DNA of 19,109 nt. It comes from Vibrio tasmaniensis 1F-187. Its GTDB lineage: Bacteria > Pseudomonadota > Gammaproteobacteria > Enterobacterales > Vibrionaceae. Within the stretch, counting starts at the first letter, position 1. The number at the start of each line of letters is the position of its first letter. A program made the translations under genes and the position numbers. Below the pieces are notes generated by a model that searched no databases, was not told the DNA's origin, and saw nothing but the letters and a program-made list of their open reading frames with translations. This document shows, piece after piece, positions 7,307 through 14,728 of this stretch. The DNA lies in the NCBI RefSeq assembly GCF_000272405.2, contig NZ_AJZM02000402.1, positions 46,668 to 65,776 on the forward strand. The letters run 5' to 3'.

Positions 7307-7425
7307 ATTTAACACCTAATTAAGGCGTTAGACACGCAATACAAATGCTTTCGCACGCCATACTAAACACAACGCATGGTGAAAATACCGCGCGTTGAAA
7401 ATCACTCTTAAACAGTTTATTAGCC
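7307..7425 (-). other. attC-like recombination site (integron cassette junction)
   Basis: A 119-base element read on the minus strand, in the size range of Vibrio attC repeats (about 120-130). The right end GTTAAAT fits the GTTRRRY core. The left end GCTAATA is a degenerate RYYYAAC. Inside them TTTAAG pairs with CTTAA, with 6-base spacers on both sides (AAACTG and TTAGGT), reproducing the R''-L''...L'-R' architecture. The interior carries CAACGC...GCGTTG around a GGTATTTTCACCAT core, close to what I recall of Vibrio VCR-type repeats. It lies right after the lipoprotein gene and right before the exported-protein gene, both on the same strand, the normal place for attC. No integrase gene is in the window. 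The degenerate left core may mean it is decayed. Confidence 0.6.
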
Positions 7426-7430
7426 ATTCA

Positions 7431-7868
7431 CTAATATGAAATACAGTTGGTTTCAGAGCCGTAGCTTTGACAGGTTGTTCTAGTTTGCGAGCCATAGGCA
7501 TCTGCCGATTTCTTATACCCATCACTTATTGACTTAGAGGCACTATTAATAGTATCGACTAATTCATCTCTGTGTCTCTGCTCTCGCATCTCGCTTTTCA
7601 GTAGAGCCGCTCTACCCATCTCAATAGCTTTGTTGCACAGATCATTCGGAACATCCCATGAATGAGTTGTATTTTTCCTATGGAACTGTTCATTCTTAAT
7701 AAGCTTCCAGTAGTTGAAATCATCTTGTTTTCCTAGGTTGTAACATATATCTAAGTTATCCATATTGGAAATAGCAACCTCACGCTCTTGTACTATTTGC
7801 TCCGTTGTCTTACAGCCAAAAAGTAAACATAGAGATAGTAGATAAATTTTTTTCTTATAATTAATCAT
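7431..7868 (-). CDS. Small putative lipoprotein of unknown function
   Basis: I do not recognise this family. From the ATG at 7868 the protein has 145 residues: a basic start (NYKKK), a hydrophobic stretch (IYLLSLCLLF) and a lipobox-like LLFGC with Cys19 as the likely lipidated residue. The +2 residue is Lys, so no Asp-type inner-membrane retention signal is seen. The mature part is hydrophilic and helical in its middle (MGRAALLKSEMREQRHRDELVDTINSASKSI), with a Ser/Thr/Tyr-rich C terminus containing two Cys (TTCQSYGSETNC). The in-frame ATG at 7886 would place six more residues before the basic start. Neither start has a good ribosome binding site. An attC-like site begins 5 bases after the stop, so the gene looks like an integron cassette gene. 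Confidence 0.7.
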   Translation of the reverse strand: MINYKKKIYLLSLCLLFGCKTTEQIVQEREVAISNMDNLDICYNLGKQDDFNYWKLIKNEQFHRKNTTHSWDVPNDLCNKAIEMGRAALLKSEMREQRHRDELVDTINSASKSISDGYKKSADAYGSQTRTTCQSYGSETNCISY

Positions 7869-7927
7869 AGTTACGTCATAACACATACAAACTATTGATA
7901 TTACATATCATCAGTCAAAAAAATGTG

Positions 7928-7945
7928 AGGTAAATCGATTCACCT
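7928..7945. promoter_or_regulatory. Near-perfect 18-bp palindrome upstream of the lipoprotein gene
   Basis: AGGTAAATCGATTCACCT is self-complementary at 16 of 18 positions. It lies about 60 bases upstream of the lipoprotein start. An operator is the simplest reading, but no regulator gene can be assigned. Confidence 0.35.
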
Positions 7946-7997
7946 TTACTGCTCAACGAAAAGTAAGGTTGATGAAATGAAATGACTAACGCTTATT

Positions 7998-8016
7998 AGA
8001 CGACCAATCGTCGTCT
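7998..8016. repeat. Perfect hairpin AGACGAC / GTCGTCT
   Basis: 7-bp arms around CAATC. No T tract of terminator quality follows on either strand (only ctttcc on plus). Possible weak terminator or DNA-binding site. Confidence 0.4.
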
Positions 8017-8037
8017 TTCCACCCTTCCAAAACGCTG

Positions 8038-8095
8038 TATCTTTCATGTTTAATTAATTTAAAATCAATAAGTTATAGAAAAACCATGAAAGATA
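8038..8095. repeat. Perfect 11-bp inverted repeat around a 36-base AT-rich core
   Basis: TATCTTTCATG (8038-8048) and CATGAAAGATA (8085-8095). An 11-bp perfect match at this distance is well beyond chance. The inside is almost pure A/T. It could be the ends of a very small non-autonomous element, an RNA stem or an operator pair. No target-site duplication is evident just outside the arms. Confidence 0.55.
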
Positions 8096-8151
8096 AGCAG
8101 CACAATTTTACCGAATAATGGAAACTCTATCCATCAACTCGCTCAGATAAG

Positions 8152-8172
8152 TTTGAGTAGGGTAAACTCAAA
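8152..8172. repeat. Inverted repeat TTTGAGT / ACTCAAA
   Basis: Perfect 7-bp arms separated by AGGGTAA. It lies about 90 bases upstream of the first possible microprotein frame, so an operator role is possible but unproven. Confidence 0.35.
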
Positions 8173-8259
8173 TTTACAAGATATGAATCACTATAAGATC
8201 TAACGAAGAAAGGGGCAAAGATAAGTCAGACGAGAGTTGACTGAACTGGAGATAGACAG

Positions 8260-8352
8260 ATGAGCGTTATCGTTGGTGGCGATATTATTGTCCTTACTCC
8301 GCTGAAAAGGCAAATAAACAAGCTGTTTGGACGTCATTTTGGCGTAATTTAA
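8260..8352 (+). CDS. Possible 30-residue microprotein
   Basis: ATG at 8260 is preceded by GGAG with an ideal 8-base gap (CTGGAGATAGACAG). The 30 codons begin MSVIVGGDIIVLTPL, a hydrophobic half, followed by a basic half (KRQINKLFGRH). That amphipathic, cationic layout is typical of small membrane-associated or leader peptides. The stop is a double TAA. There is no homology evidence; the call rests on the ribosome binding site and composition. Confidence 0.35.
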   Translation: MSVIVGGDIIVLTPLKRQINKLFGRHFGVI

Positions 8353-8405
8353 TAAATATAGTAGTGAGCGCATGGGCGCTTATGTAAATTACAGGAGTAT
8401 TTAAC

Positions 8406-8510
8406 ATGATCATATACATACCATTGAACGCAAGTGAGGCCCCACGGAGCACAAAGGATGCTCGGTTGGTATTTTATACCCAGCGTATCGCAGTGTTTAT
8501 TTTGCAATAA
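8406..8510 (+). CDS. Possible 34-residue microprotein
   Basis: ATG at 8406 follows CAGGAGTATTTAAC, with AGGAG about 8 bases upstream, the best ribosome binding site in this part of the window. The peptide starts MIIYIPLNASEAP, has a charged centre (RSTKDAR) and ends in a hydrophobic LVFYTQRIAVFILQ. A perfect 8-bp hairpin starts 5 bases after the stop, which adds to the impression of a short transcription unit. Product unrecognised. Confidence 0.4.
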   Translation: MIIYIPLNASEAPRSTKDARLVFYTQRIAVFILQ

Positions 8511-8514
8511 CTCA

Positions 8515-8534
8515 GAGCGCACATTAGTGCGCTC
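8515..8534. repeat. Perfect GC-rich hairpin after the second microORF
   Basis: GAGCGCAC-atta-GTGCGCTC: an 8-bp stem with a tetraloop. No U tract follows on either strand, so it is not a standard rho-independent terminator. It could stabilise an RNA 3' end. Confidence 0.5.
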
Positions 8535-8543
8535 CTATCCGAA

Positions 8544-8582
8544 GACGACGTTAAGTACCGTTTCCTCTTGTTTAACGCCGTC
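8544..8582. repeat. 11-bp inverted repeat (10/11) downstream of the alpha-amylase gene
   Basis: GACGACGTTAA and TTAACGCCGTC pair at 10 of 11 positions across 17 bases. It lies 27 bases beyond the alpha-amylase stop, so it may help end or protect that minus-strand transcript, although it has no T tract. Confidence 0.4.
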
Positions 8583-8609
8583 ATTGCTGGTTACTTTTAG
8601 AACGATTGA

Positions 8610-10376
8610 TTAAAGGGTTAACACCCAAGCGAAAGCGGCTAGGGGTTTTAATTCTGCACTGAAGTAACCGACACCGTTTTCCACATACAGCGTCTGTTGT
8701 TGGGCGCCTTCAATATGTTCTTTGAGCGTATAGCTTCCGTCAGCAATGCCTAGTTTTTGAATAACCTCTGCCGTCACCTTCAGCTGGATGTGATCCGTTT
8801 TGCTTTGGCTGAAGTTAGCCGCGGCGATAACCAGTTCTTGATTATCAAAACGCAAGAAAGCATAAACAGAATCACTTAGTTGATTGGATTGGTGTAAATC
8901 TTGGTACGCTCCGGTCATCGATGAATGGTTCAATGAAAACGTCATCACTTGTTGGTAGAAGAATCTGAGCTGCTTTTCGTCATCGTTGAGCTGTCCACCA
9001 TCGAACTTTCCTCCGTTCATCCATTTTTGATGTTGAGGAACACCGATGTAGTCAAATATAGACGTGCGAGAAGGTTGCCCAAAGCCTGCGTTCTCCGCGC
9101 CCGATTCGCCGACTTCTTGCCCGAAGTAAATCATGGTGGGAGAGCTACTTAATAGCGCACTGACTAACATGGCTGGTTTGGCAATGTGTGGGTTACCAAC
9201 AAACTCAGGAGACGCGACACGCTGCTCATCGTGGTTGTCTAAGAAGTGCATCATGTGGTGTTCGATGTCCATCATTTGATGCTGGATCTCAGGGATGACT
9301 GCCGTTGAAGCCTTACCTTGCATGACTGCTTTTAGGCCGTCGTAAAGATCGACTTTGTCATACAGATAGTCCATTTTACCCATGCGAATGTAATCACGAT
9401 AAAGGTCCGGTTGGTACACTTCCGCCATCAAAAAGGCGTCTTGATTCTTTACTTTGATTGATGAATTGAGATAGCTCCAGAATTCGACCGGTACCATTTC
9501 TGCCATATCGTAGCGAAATCCATCGACACCTTTTTCTAACCAATATAATGCGATGTCTCGAAACTTAATCCATGAATCCGGCATATCAACTTGCTGCCAG
9601 AAATGGTAGTGGGCGAGGTGATCACGCATCGCATAATCATTCGGTAGTTCAGGGAAGTCTTTTGAACCGTCTGGTCGCACGCCATAGTTAATTTTTACGG
9701 TTTCATACCAATCATCGAAGTTAGGTTTGCTCAAGCGCGATCCGTTTCCTGTCCATTTTGCTGGGGATTCAAGAAACGGTGAGGCTAAATTCGGGTGTTG
9801 TTCGCCACCAAGAGGAATGAACGCAGGTTCGATCTCGGGCAGTTCAAATGTGCTGTCAGGAATGTAATAGAAGTTATTGTTGCGATGATACTCAACCGTC
9901 GTGTCATCTTGATCACCAAAGTCACGCACGCCCTCTGGGTTATTCAAGCCTTGGTAATTACGGGCAATGTGGTTAGGGACGATATCAATGATGACTTTCA
10001 AACCATTGTCATGGCTTCTTTTGATCAAGGCTTCGAATTCCTGTAAGCGCTGCGCTGGGTTGTCAGCAAGATCTGGGTTTACGGAGTAGTAATCTTTGAC
10101 GGCATAAGGTGAGCCAGCCCGTCCTTTTACAACGCTTGGATGATCGTCTGAGATGCCGATGTGCTTGTAGTCGTTGATCACAGCATGATGTGGTACTCCG
10201 GTGTACCAAATATGAGTGATGCCGAGTTCTCTAATTTCTGTCAGCGCTTTATTGGTGAAGTCACTGAACTTGCCCACGCCATTTTGCTCAATGGTTCCCC
10301 AAGGTGTGTTCTGTGTATTCTGATTGCCGAACAAACGGGTAAAAACTTGATAGATTGAATGTTTCTTGTTGTACAT
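8610..10376 (-). CDS. Cytoplasmic GH13 alpha-amylase
   Basis: Glycoside hydrolase family 13 enzyme that cuts alpha-1,4 bonds in maltodextrins. The 588 residues contain all four GH13 regions: DIVPNH (131-136), GFRYD with nucleophile Asp290, MAEV with acid/base Glu319, and NHD with Asp383. GFRYDMAEMVPVEFW resembles the SusA-like alpha-amylases of Bacteroides (GH13_46 type), which points to an oligosaccharide-acting or neopullulanase-like amylase; the exact subfamily is inference. A beta-rich C-terminal domain follows from about residue 500. There is no signal peptide, so it acts in the cytoplasm on imported maltodextrins. GGAA lies about 7-10 bases before the ATG. It has its own promoter region, because the upstream pullulanase gene ends in a terminator. 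Confidence 0.9.
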   Translation of the reverse strand: MYNKKHSIYQVFTRLFGNQNTQNTPWGTIEQNGVGKFSDFTNKALTEIRELGITHIWYTGVPHHAVINDYKHIGISDDHPSVVKGRAGSPYAVKDYYSVNPDLADNPAQRLQEFEALIKRSHDNGLKVIIDIVPNHIARNYQGLNNPEGVRDFGDQDDTTVEYHRNNNFYYIPDSTFELPEIEPAFIPLGGEQHPNLASPFLESPAKWTGNGSRLSKPNFDDWYETVKINYGVRPDGSKDFPELPNDYAMRDHLAHYHFWQQVDMPDSWIKFRDIALYWLEKGVDGFRYDMAEMVPVEFWSYLNSSIKVKNQDAFLMAEVYQPDLYRDYIRMGKMDYLYDKVDLYDGLKAVMQGKASTAVIPEIQHQMMDIEHHMMHFLDNHDEQRVASPEFVGNPHIAKPAMLVSALLSSSPTMIYFGQEVGESGAENAGFGQPSRTSIFDYIGVPQHQKWMNGGKFDGGQLNDDEKQLRFFYQQVMTFSLNHSSMTGAYQDLHQSNQLSDSVYAFLRFDNQELVIAAANFSQSKTDHIQLKVTAEVIQKLGIADGSYTLKEHIEGAQQQTLYVENGVGYFSAELKPLAAFAWVLTL

Positions 10377-10534
10377 ACTTATATTCCATCTCGAGAAGTG
10401 GAGGTGTAGGGCTTTGTCGTTGAAGCTGTGTTAGACGTTATATTTGATATAGAAGTTATTGTTAGGAGGCTAGCTTAATCAGAATGCGGCTTTATCCTCC
10501 TTGGGTAAGAAAATCGGGGCGTAGTTGCTGTGGT

Positions 10535-10553
10535 ATGTGAGCGGCTGCTCAAA
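10535..10553 (-). promoter_or_regulatory. Possible CRP-like site upstream of the alpha-amylase gene
   Basis: On the minus strand TTTGAGC-N6-TCACAT, the same halves and spacing as the element upstream of malE at 1385-1403. It is about 160 bases before the amylase start and overlaps the A tract of the pullulanase terminator by three bases. Confidence 0.3.
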
Positions 10554-10577
10554 AAAAGGGGAGGTTAATACCTCCCC
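10551..10577 (-). terminator. Rho-independent terminator of the pullulanase gene
   Basis: On the minus strand GGGGAGG-tattaa-CCTCCCC followed by seven T (complement of 10551-10557). It is 55 bases past the pullulanase stop and separates it from the alpha-amylase gene. Confidence 0.92.
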
Positions 10578-10631
10578 TCGCTTTTCCCCAAAAAAACAGG
10601 CTCGTCTGTGATGATTATGTGAATGTGAAGC

Positions 10632-13600
10632 TTATTGTTTCGTCACAGATACCACGGCTTTTTCTGCGCTGTCATTGAGTTGATGAATCGCATTCAGTGT
10701 GAATGTGTAGTTGCCGGCTTCGGTTACATTCAACTTACAGTCGCCTTCGCTGCCAATGTTGATCGAGCCTTTAGCTAAGTCGACGGAGTGACAGCCAATA
10801 TCCAAGATACCCCAAGTAGAACCGCTAAACTTGAAGCCATATTCACCCACAGCCAAAGCGCCAGTGACAGAGTAAACGCCGTTACCAACGAAGTTCATCG
10901 CCCAAGCGTCCGTCGGGTTCCATCCGTTCATTGCACCACGTACATAGACGGTCGTTTTGCCATATGGCGGAATCTTAGATACGTCCTTTTGTGAGTTATC
11001 AACCGATAACCCAGCACCTTGTGACGCGCCTTGAGTTTGCACAAACACTGCGGTGGTTAATGGCGGTACGGTGAAAGTCTCAGCGGAAAAGGTGGCGCCT
11101 TTCACGATGTCATCGGCAGAGTTCTTCTGAATGGTATGGAGTGTAAAGCCCGTCGCTCCCGTGATCTTGAACGATTGAGATTTACTCGTTGAGTTTACAA
11201 CAACCACAATCGCATCAGCGGTAGTATCTAGGTCTTTGCCTGTGGAGATTCCGTCATCAATAGACATCACGATCAGGCCTTCGATTTGATCTTTGCCCAC
11301 ATTGCGGAAGTCGACACGCTTCATGACTTCTTCTGCTGTGTCTAAGCGGAACAGTTCACTTGAGCTGCGGATTTTTAACAACTCTAGGAATTGCTGCTTG
11401 GTGAGGTCAATATCCTCTTTTGCAGGCTTGGCTGTGCTGTCGGCAATGATGGTTTTGATGAGTTCCCAATTGGCACCATCTTTGTCTTCACGAGGTAAGC
11501 CAACATTCCAGTTATTGCCAGTACCATCAAACATCACACGGTTGTACCAATCGCCAGAGTCGTAAGAATCACGCTGCATCGATTTAGAACGTAACAGTTC
11601 AGACCCCATGTGGATGAACGGGATGCCTTGGCCCAACATGACGGTCGAGAGCGATACCGACTGCATACGAGCACGTTCTGCAGAGCTTGTACCTTCGGCG
11701 ATTTTGTAAGCGTTGTTATCCCAAAGAGTTTGGTTATCGTGCTTGGAAACGTAAGAGATGTTCTCTGAAGGCATTTTGGTGTAGCCGGCAGGTGCGCCGT
11801 TGTAGTCGACGTTTTTGCCCAGTTTGGTATCGCCTTTGTAATCCAGTAATACGTATTCGGCTAAGTTACCGGCCATGCCTAAGCGCACAAGATCTTGGTT
11901 GTGTAAACGACCGTTGACTGAATCTTGATCAACTTTGGTTTCTTCGTTGGCAAACGCGGAGTTACCGAAGCCTTGGTTAAATCGAAGTGGGTGCTTACCT
12001 TCAGAATCGACACCACCATCAAATGGGCTACCGCCTCTTACTGCATCACGCAAACGGTCAGAGAAGGTGCCAATTTCGGTGCCTGCCATATTGATCTGGT
12101 TGGCTTGTTCGAAGCGAGCGTTGTTTGCTACTTCGCCAAAGTCCCAACCTTCGCCATAGAACAGGGTATTTGGGTCGATCTTGCGCACTTCTTTCAATGC
12201 TTCAACCATTACGCTTTTTGGCTGGTGGCCCATTAAGTCAAAACGAAAACCATCAACCTTATAGTCGTCAGCCCATACCTTGAGTGAGTCGACCATCAAC
12301 TTACCCATCATTAGGTTTTCAGTTGCGGTGTTATCACAACACGTTGAGCTTTCCACGCCACCAGTGTTCACATTCAGGCGGTGATAATACCCAGGGACGA
12401 TCTTATCCAGTACGGACTTATCGTTCACGCCAGACGCATTGGTATGGTTATAAACCACGTCCATGATCAGTTTAAGATCCATGTCGTGCGCAGCTTTAAC
12501 CATTTGACGGAATTCTAGAATACGTTTTGAACCGTTAGGATCTGTCGCGTAACTTCCCTCTGGAACGGTGTAATGGAATGGGTCGTAGCCCCAGTTGAAA
12601 CTATCTAACATACGCAGATCGTTCATTAGAGCTTGGGCATCGCCTGTTGAAGAGTTATAGCTGTTGAGTACGGCTTCGATGGTTTTGTTTTCATCTTCGG
12701 TGCCGCATAAAGTCGCTGTTGGTTTTACGTTACAGAGTTTGCTAACGGTGTCGGTGATATCCACGCGGTTCGCATCATCTTCATTGATGGTAGCGATATC
12801 GAATGCAGGTAAGATATGAAGCGTAGTTAAACCGGCATCTTTCAGAGCTTTCAAGTGTTTTACTGACTCACGATCGGCTTCTGTTAGCGCTAGGTACTTG
12901 CCGTTTAAGCTTGCTGTACCTAACTTATCACTGAAGCTAAAGTCACGAAGGTGTGATTCGTACAGTACGTGGTCTTCGTCTTTCTTCACCGTTGGGCGCT
13001 TATATCCAGCCCAACCTTGTGGCATCAGTGCTGCTTCATCAAGGTCAATCACTTGTGAGTATGCTGAATTCTTCGACAAGCCGAGTGAGTATGGGTCGGT
13101 CACAAGGCGAGTTTCGATATTACCAGTGGTTGGGTGGTAGACCTTCACTTGGTAACGGTAATAACTATTCACGGCGTTAGAAATTGAATCCGTTGCCCAA
13201 ATGCCTGTTTCCAAGCTTTCCGTCATTGGGATCACTTTTGAACTTTGTCGGTCTTCGCTGTAGAGGACGAGCCCAACATCTTGCGCAGTAGGAGCCCAAA
13301 GTTTGAAGGTCGTCGTGCTGCCTTCCACAATCGCCCCCAGTGTTTCTCCCATTGCGTTACCGGCCTCTTCGTTGGCAAATACAGCATCAAGTACGCCGGG
13401 CTTTTGAACTTCAGTTGAAGAGATAACGTCGCCATTCGCATTATACGCAACAACAATGATCTGAGATTTCAAGATGGTGCGCAGCGTGCTGTCGTCAACA
13501 TCAATTGATAAAGCGGGTAAGCTTGCTAGATGACGGAAGCGTTCTTTTAATGCAGAGGATAGCTTGCCATCTTTTTTGAGTTCAACGGCCTGCCCACCGA

Positions 13601-14345
13601 CGATCGCCTTATCATCGTTTATCGTGATGCTGTTATCGAGTGCGTAGAACAACTTGAGAGAATCGGCACCGTCTGCAGCTTCCCAAGCGATTGTGTTTGA
13701 GTCCAACCAATGTGCCTTCTGGCCATCAATCTTAACTGGGCGTTCTGAAATCGGTTCGTAGTACAGCGCGCTGCTGCCATGGAAACCGAATACAGATTGA
13801 GATTGACTCAGTTTGGTGAGATCAATTTTCGAGTTGGCGCTGCCAAACGCCTTATCGCCGCCATTATGCAAGATGAAGTTGATGCACTTATGAGGGTCGG
13901 ATGCATCTGGGTCGACTTTCAATACGTAGTAGGCGCCATAGGTATCATTGATGCCCTTGAATTCATAAGGTACATCCCAGTCAGTCCCATTGTTACCTAA
14001 TCCCATGCCGACTAAGTCAGTGCTCGTACAACCTTCACCATTCCAAAGATGAAGCCCCCAGCCGTCGTAGGTCGAGCCAGAAGCGCGAGCCGCTGCAACA
14101 TCACGTTTGTAATAAATAACAACTTCGTTTTCAGCGGCTTTATATAGACTATTGCTGTCAGAGTTTGTTTTGCTAGTGTCGCTTCCACAGCCTGCTATCA
14201 AGGTCGCGGTGACGAGAGGCAATATCGCCTTAGTTAAAGCTGAACGTTTAAAGGTGTTTGTTTGCGCAATATTGAAGCTCGTTGTTTTTGCAATCTTCAA
14301 GGTACTTTGTAGAATCTCGTGTTTATTGGTATTTATTTCGTTCAC
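10632..14345 (-). CDS. pulA: Pullulanase-type alpha-1,6-glucosidase, surface lipoprotein
   Basis: Debranching enzyme that cuts alpha-1,6 bonds in pullulan, glycogen and amylopectin. A long N terminus leads to a lipobox LIAGC with Cys53; Gly at +2 fits outer-membrane sorting. Domains in order: CBM41 starch-binding (about 73-198), pullulanase N2-type domain (200-320), CBM48 (335-425), GH13_13 catalytic barrel, C-terminal beta domain (980-1105), and an extra module (1130-1237) with VYVRGAMNGWN and GEYGFKFSGSTWG typical of starch-binding modules. Catalytic motifs: FNWGYDP (583-589), DVVYNH (629-634), FRFD with nucleophile Asp703, YGEGW with acid Glu732, SKHD with Asp870. At 1237 residues it is longer than Klebsiella PulA (about 1100), largely through the C-terminal module and the N terminus. 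The start is GTG at 14345; no in-frame ATG occurs before the lipobox. Klebsiella PulA is released by type II secretion; no such genes are in view here. Confidence 0.95.
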   Translation of the reverse strand: MNEINTNKHEILQSTLKIAKTTSFNIAQTNTFKRSALTKAILPLVTATLIAGCGSDTSKTNSDSNSLYKAAENEVVIYYKRDVAAARASGSTYDGWGLHLWNGEGCTSTDLVGMGLGNNGTDWDVPYEFKGINDTYGAYYVLKVDPDASDPHKCINFILHNGGDKAFGSANSKIDLTKLSQSQSVFGFHGSSALYYEPISERPVKIDGQKAHWLDSNTIAWEAADGADSLKLFYALDNSITINDDKAIVGGQAVELKKDGKLSSALKERFRHLASLPALSIDVDDSTLRTILKSQIIVVAYNANGDVISSTEVQKPGVLDAVFANEEAGNAMGETLGAIVEGSTTTFKLWAPTAQDVGLVLYSEDRQSSKVIPMTESLETGIWATDSISNAVNSYYRYQVKVYHPTTGNIETRLVTDPYSLGLSKNSAYSQVIDLDEAALMPQGWAGYKRPTVKKDEDHVLYESHLRDFSFSDKLGTASLNGKYLALTEADRESVKHLKALKDAGLTTLHILPAFDIATINEDDANRVDITDTVSKLCNVKPTATLCGTEDENKTIEAVLNSYNSSTGDAQALMNDLRMLDSFNWGYDPFHYTVPEGSYATDPNGSKRILEFRQMVKAAHDMDLKLIMDVVYNHTNASGVNDKSVLDKIVPGYYHRLNVNTGGVESSTCCDNTATENLMMGKLMVDSLKVWADDYKVDGFRFDLMGHQPKSVMVEALKEVRKIDPNTLFYGEGWDFGEVANNARFEQANQINMAGTEIGTFSDRLRDAVRGGSPFDGGVDSEGKHPLRFNQGFGNSAFANEETKVDQDSVNGRLHNQDLVRLGMAGNLAEYVLLDYKGDTKLGKNVDYNGAPAGYTKMPSENISYVSKHDNQTLWDNNAYKIAEGTSSAERARMQSVSLSTVMLGQGIPFIHMGSELLRSKSMQRDSYDSGDWYNRVMFDGTGNNWNVGLPREDKDGANWELIKTIIADSTAKPAKEDIDLTKQQFLELLKIRSSSELFRLDTAEEVMKRVDFRNVGKDQIEGLIVMSIDDGISTGKDLDTTADAIVVVVNSTSKSQSFKITGATGFTLHTIQKNSADDIVKGATFSAETFTVPPLTTAVFVQTQGASQGAGLSVDNSQKDVSKIPPYGKTTVYVRGAMNGWNPTDAWAMNFVGNGVYSVTGALAVGEYGFKFSGSTWGILDIGCHSVDLAKGSINIGSEGDCKLNVTEAGNYTFTLNAIHQLNDSAEKAVVSVTKQ

Positions 14346-14728
14346 GTTTTGATATCCATATTTTTTACGAAGATGAATATCCTAGGCTTAACGATGCTCC
14401 ACTATTTGTGACGCTTATGTATTAAGTTATTTTTAATCCGTAAAAATAGGAAACCTAGTGTCGATATCACGGATTGTGGTGGTTAACGCGCTTTTTTATT
14501 GGTTCAATAGCTCATAAAATACAGTTGGTTAGCCATAGCCATAGGCGTAGAAGATAGGAGTAGTCGCTAGGGGTGATAACTACGCCTTATTTATGTGAGC
14601 TTAGTGGCACTTCACTCGTAGGTTGTTTTTCCTATCAAAAAAAGTTTGTACTCATTCGCCTCAAATAGCCTTAGTGAGTCTTTAATGTGGAATGGTGACG
14701 CTATGTTGTTCATTATCCAAAGGAGTTG
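14346..14728. other. Intergenic region between divergent pullulanase and DUF1294 genes
   Basis: 383 bases that should hold both promoters. An 8-bp inverted repeat AGGCGTAG (14543-14550) / CTACGCCT (14580-14587) surrounds 29 bases. On the pullulanase side GGATAT occurs twice (complements of 14354-14359 and 14377-14382), which only partly resembles the MalT core. A TGTGA at 14407-14411 and another at 14594-14598 are lone CRP half-sites. No credible gene. Confidence 0.45.

Larger units (their letters stand above)
7869..8609. other. 740-base region without a long gene, rich in inverted repeats
   Basis: This gap separates the cassette-like genes from the alpha-amylase gene. It holds at least six inverted repeats (7928-7945, 7998-8016, 8038-8095, 8152-8172, 8515-8534, 8544-8582) and two short plus-strand reading frames with strong ribosome binding sites. 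On the minus strand between about 8062 and 7981 one frame reads HERYSVLEGWKDDDWSSNKR before a stop; this could be the decayed end of a gene, but no upstream part was found. Confidence 0.5.

Noticed and set aside
7439..7452. 14-base direct match with 14517-14530 (aaatacagttggtt)
   Set aside because: A match of this length is about what chance predicts in a 19-kb window, and one copy is inside a coding sequence with no flanking similarity.
7981..8047. Minus-strand 33-codon frame starting in the 11-bp repeat (MKDTAFWKGG...)
   Set aside because: No ribosome binding site, and it overlaps repeat structure. A different minus-strand frame there looks equally protein-like, so neither can be supported as a gene.
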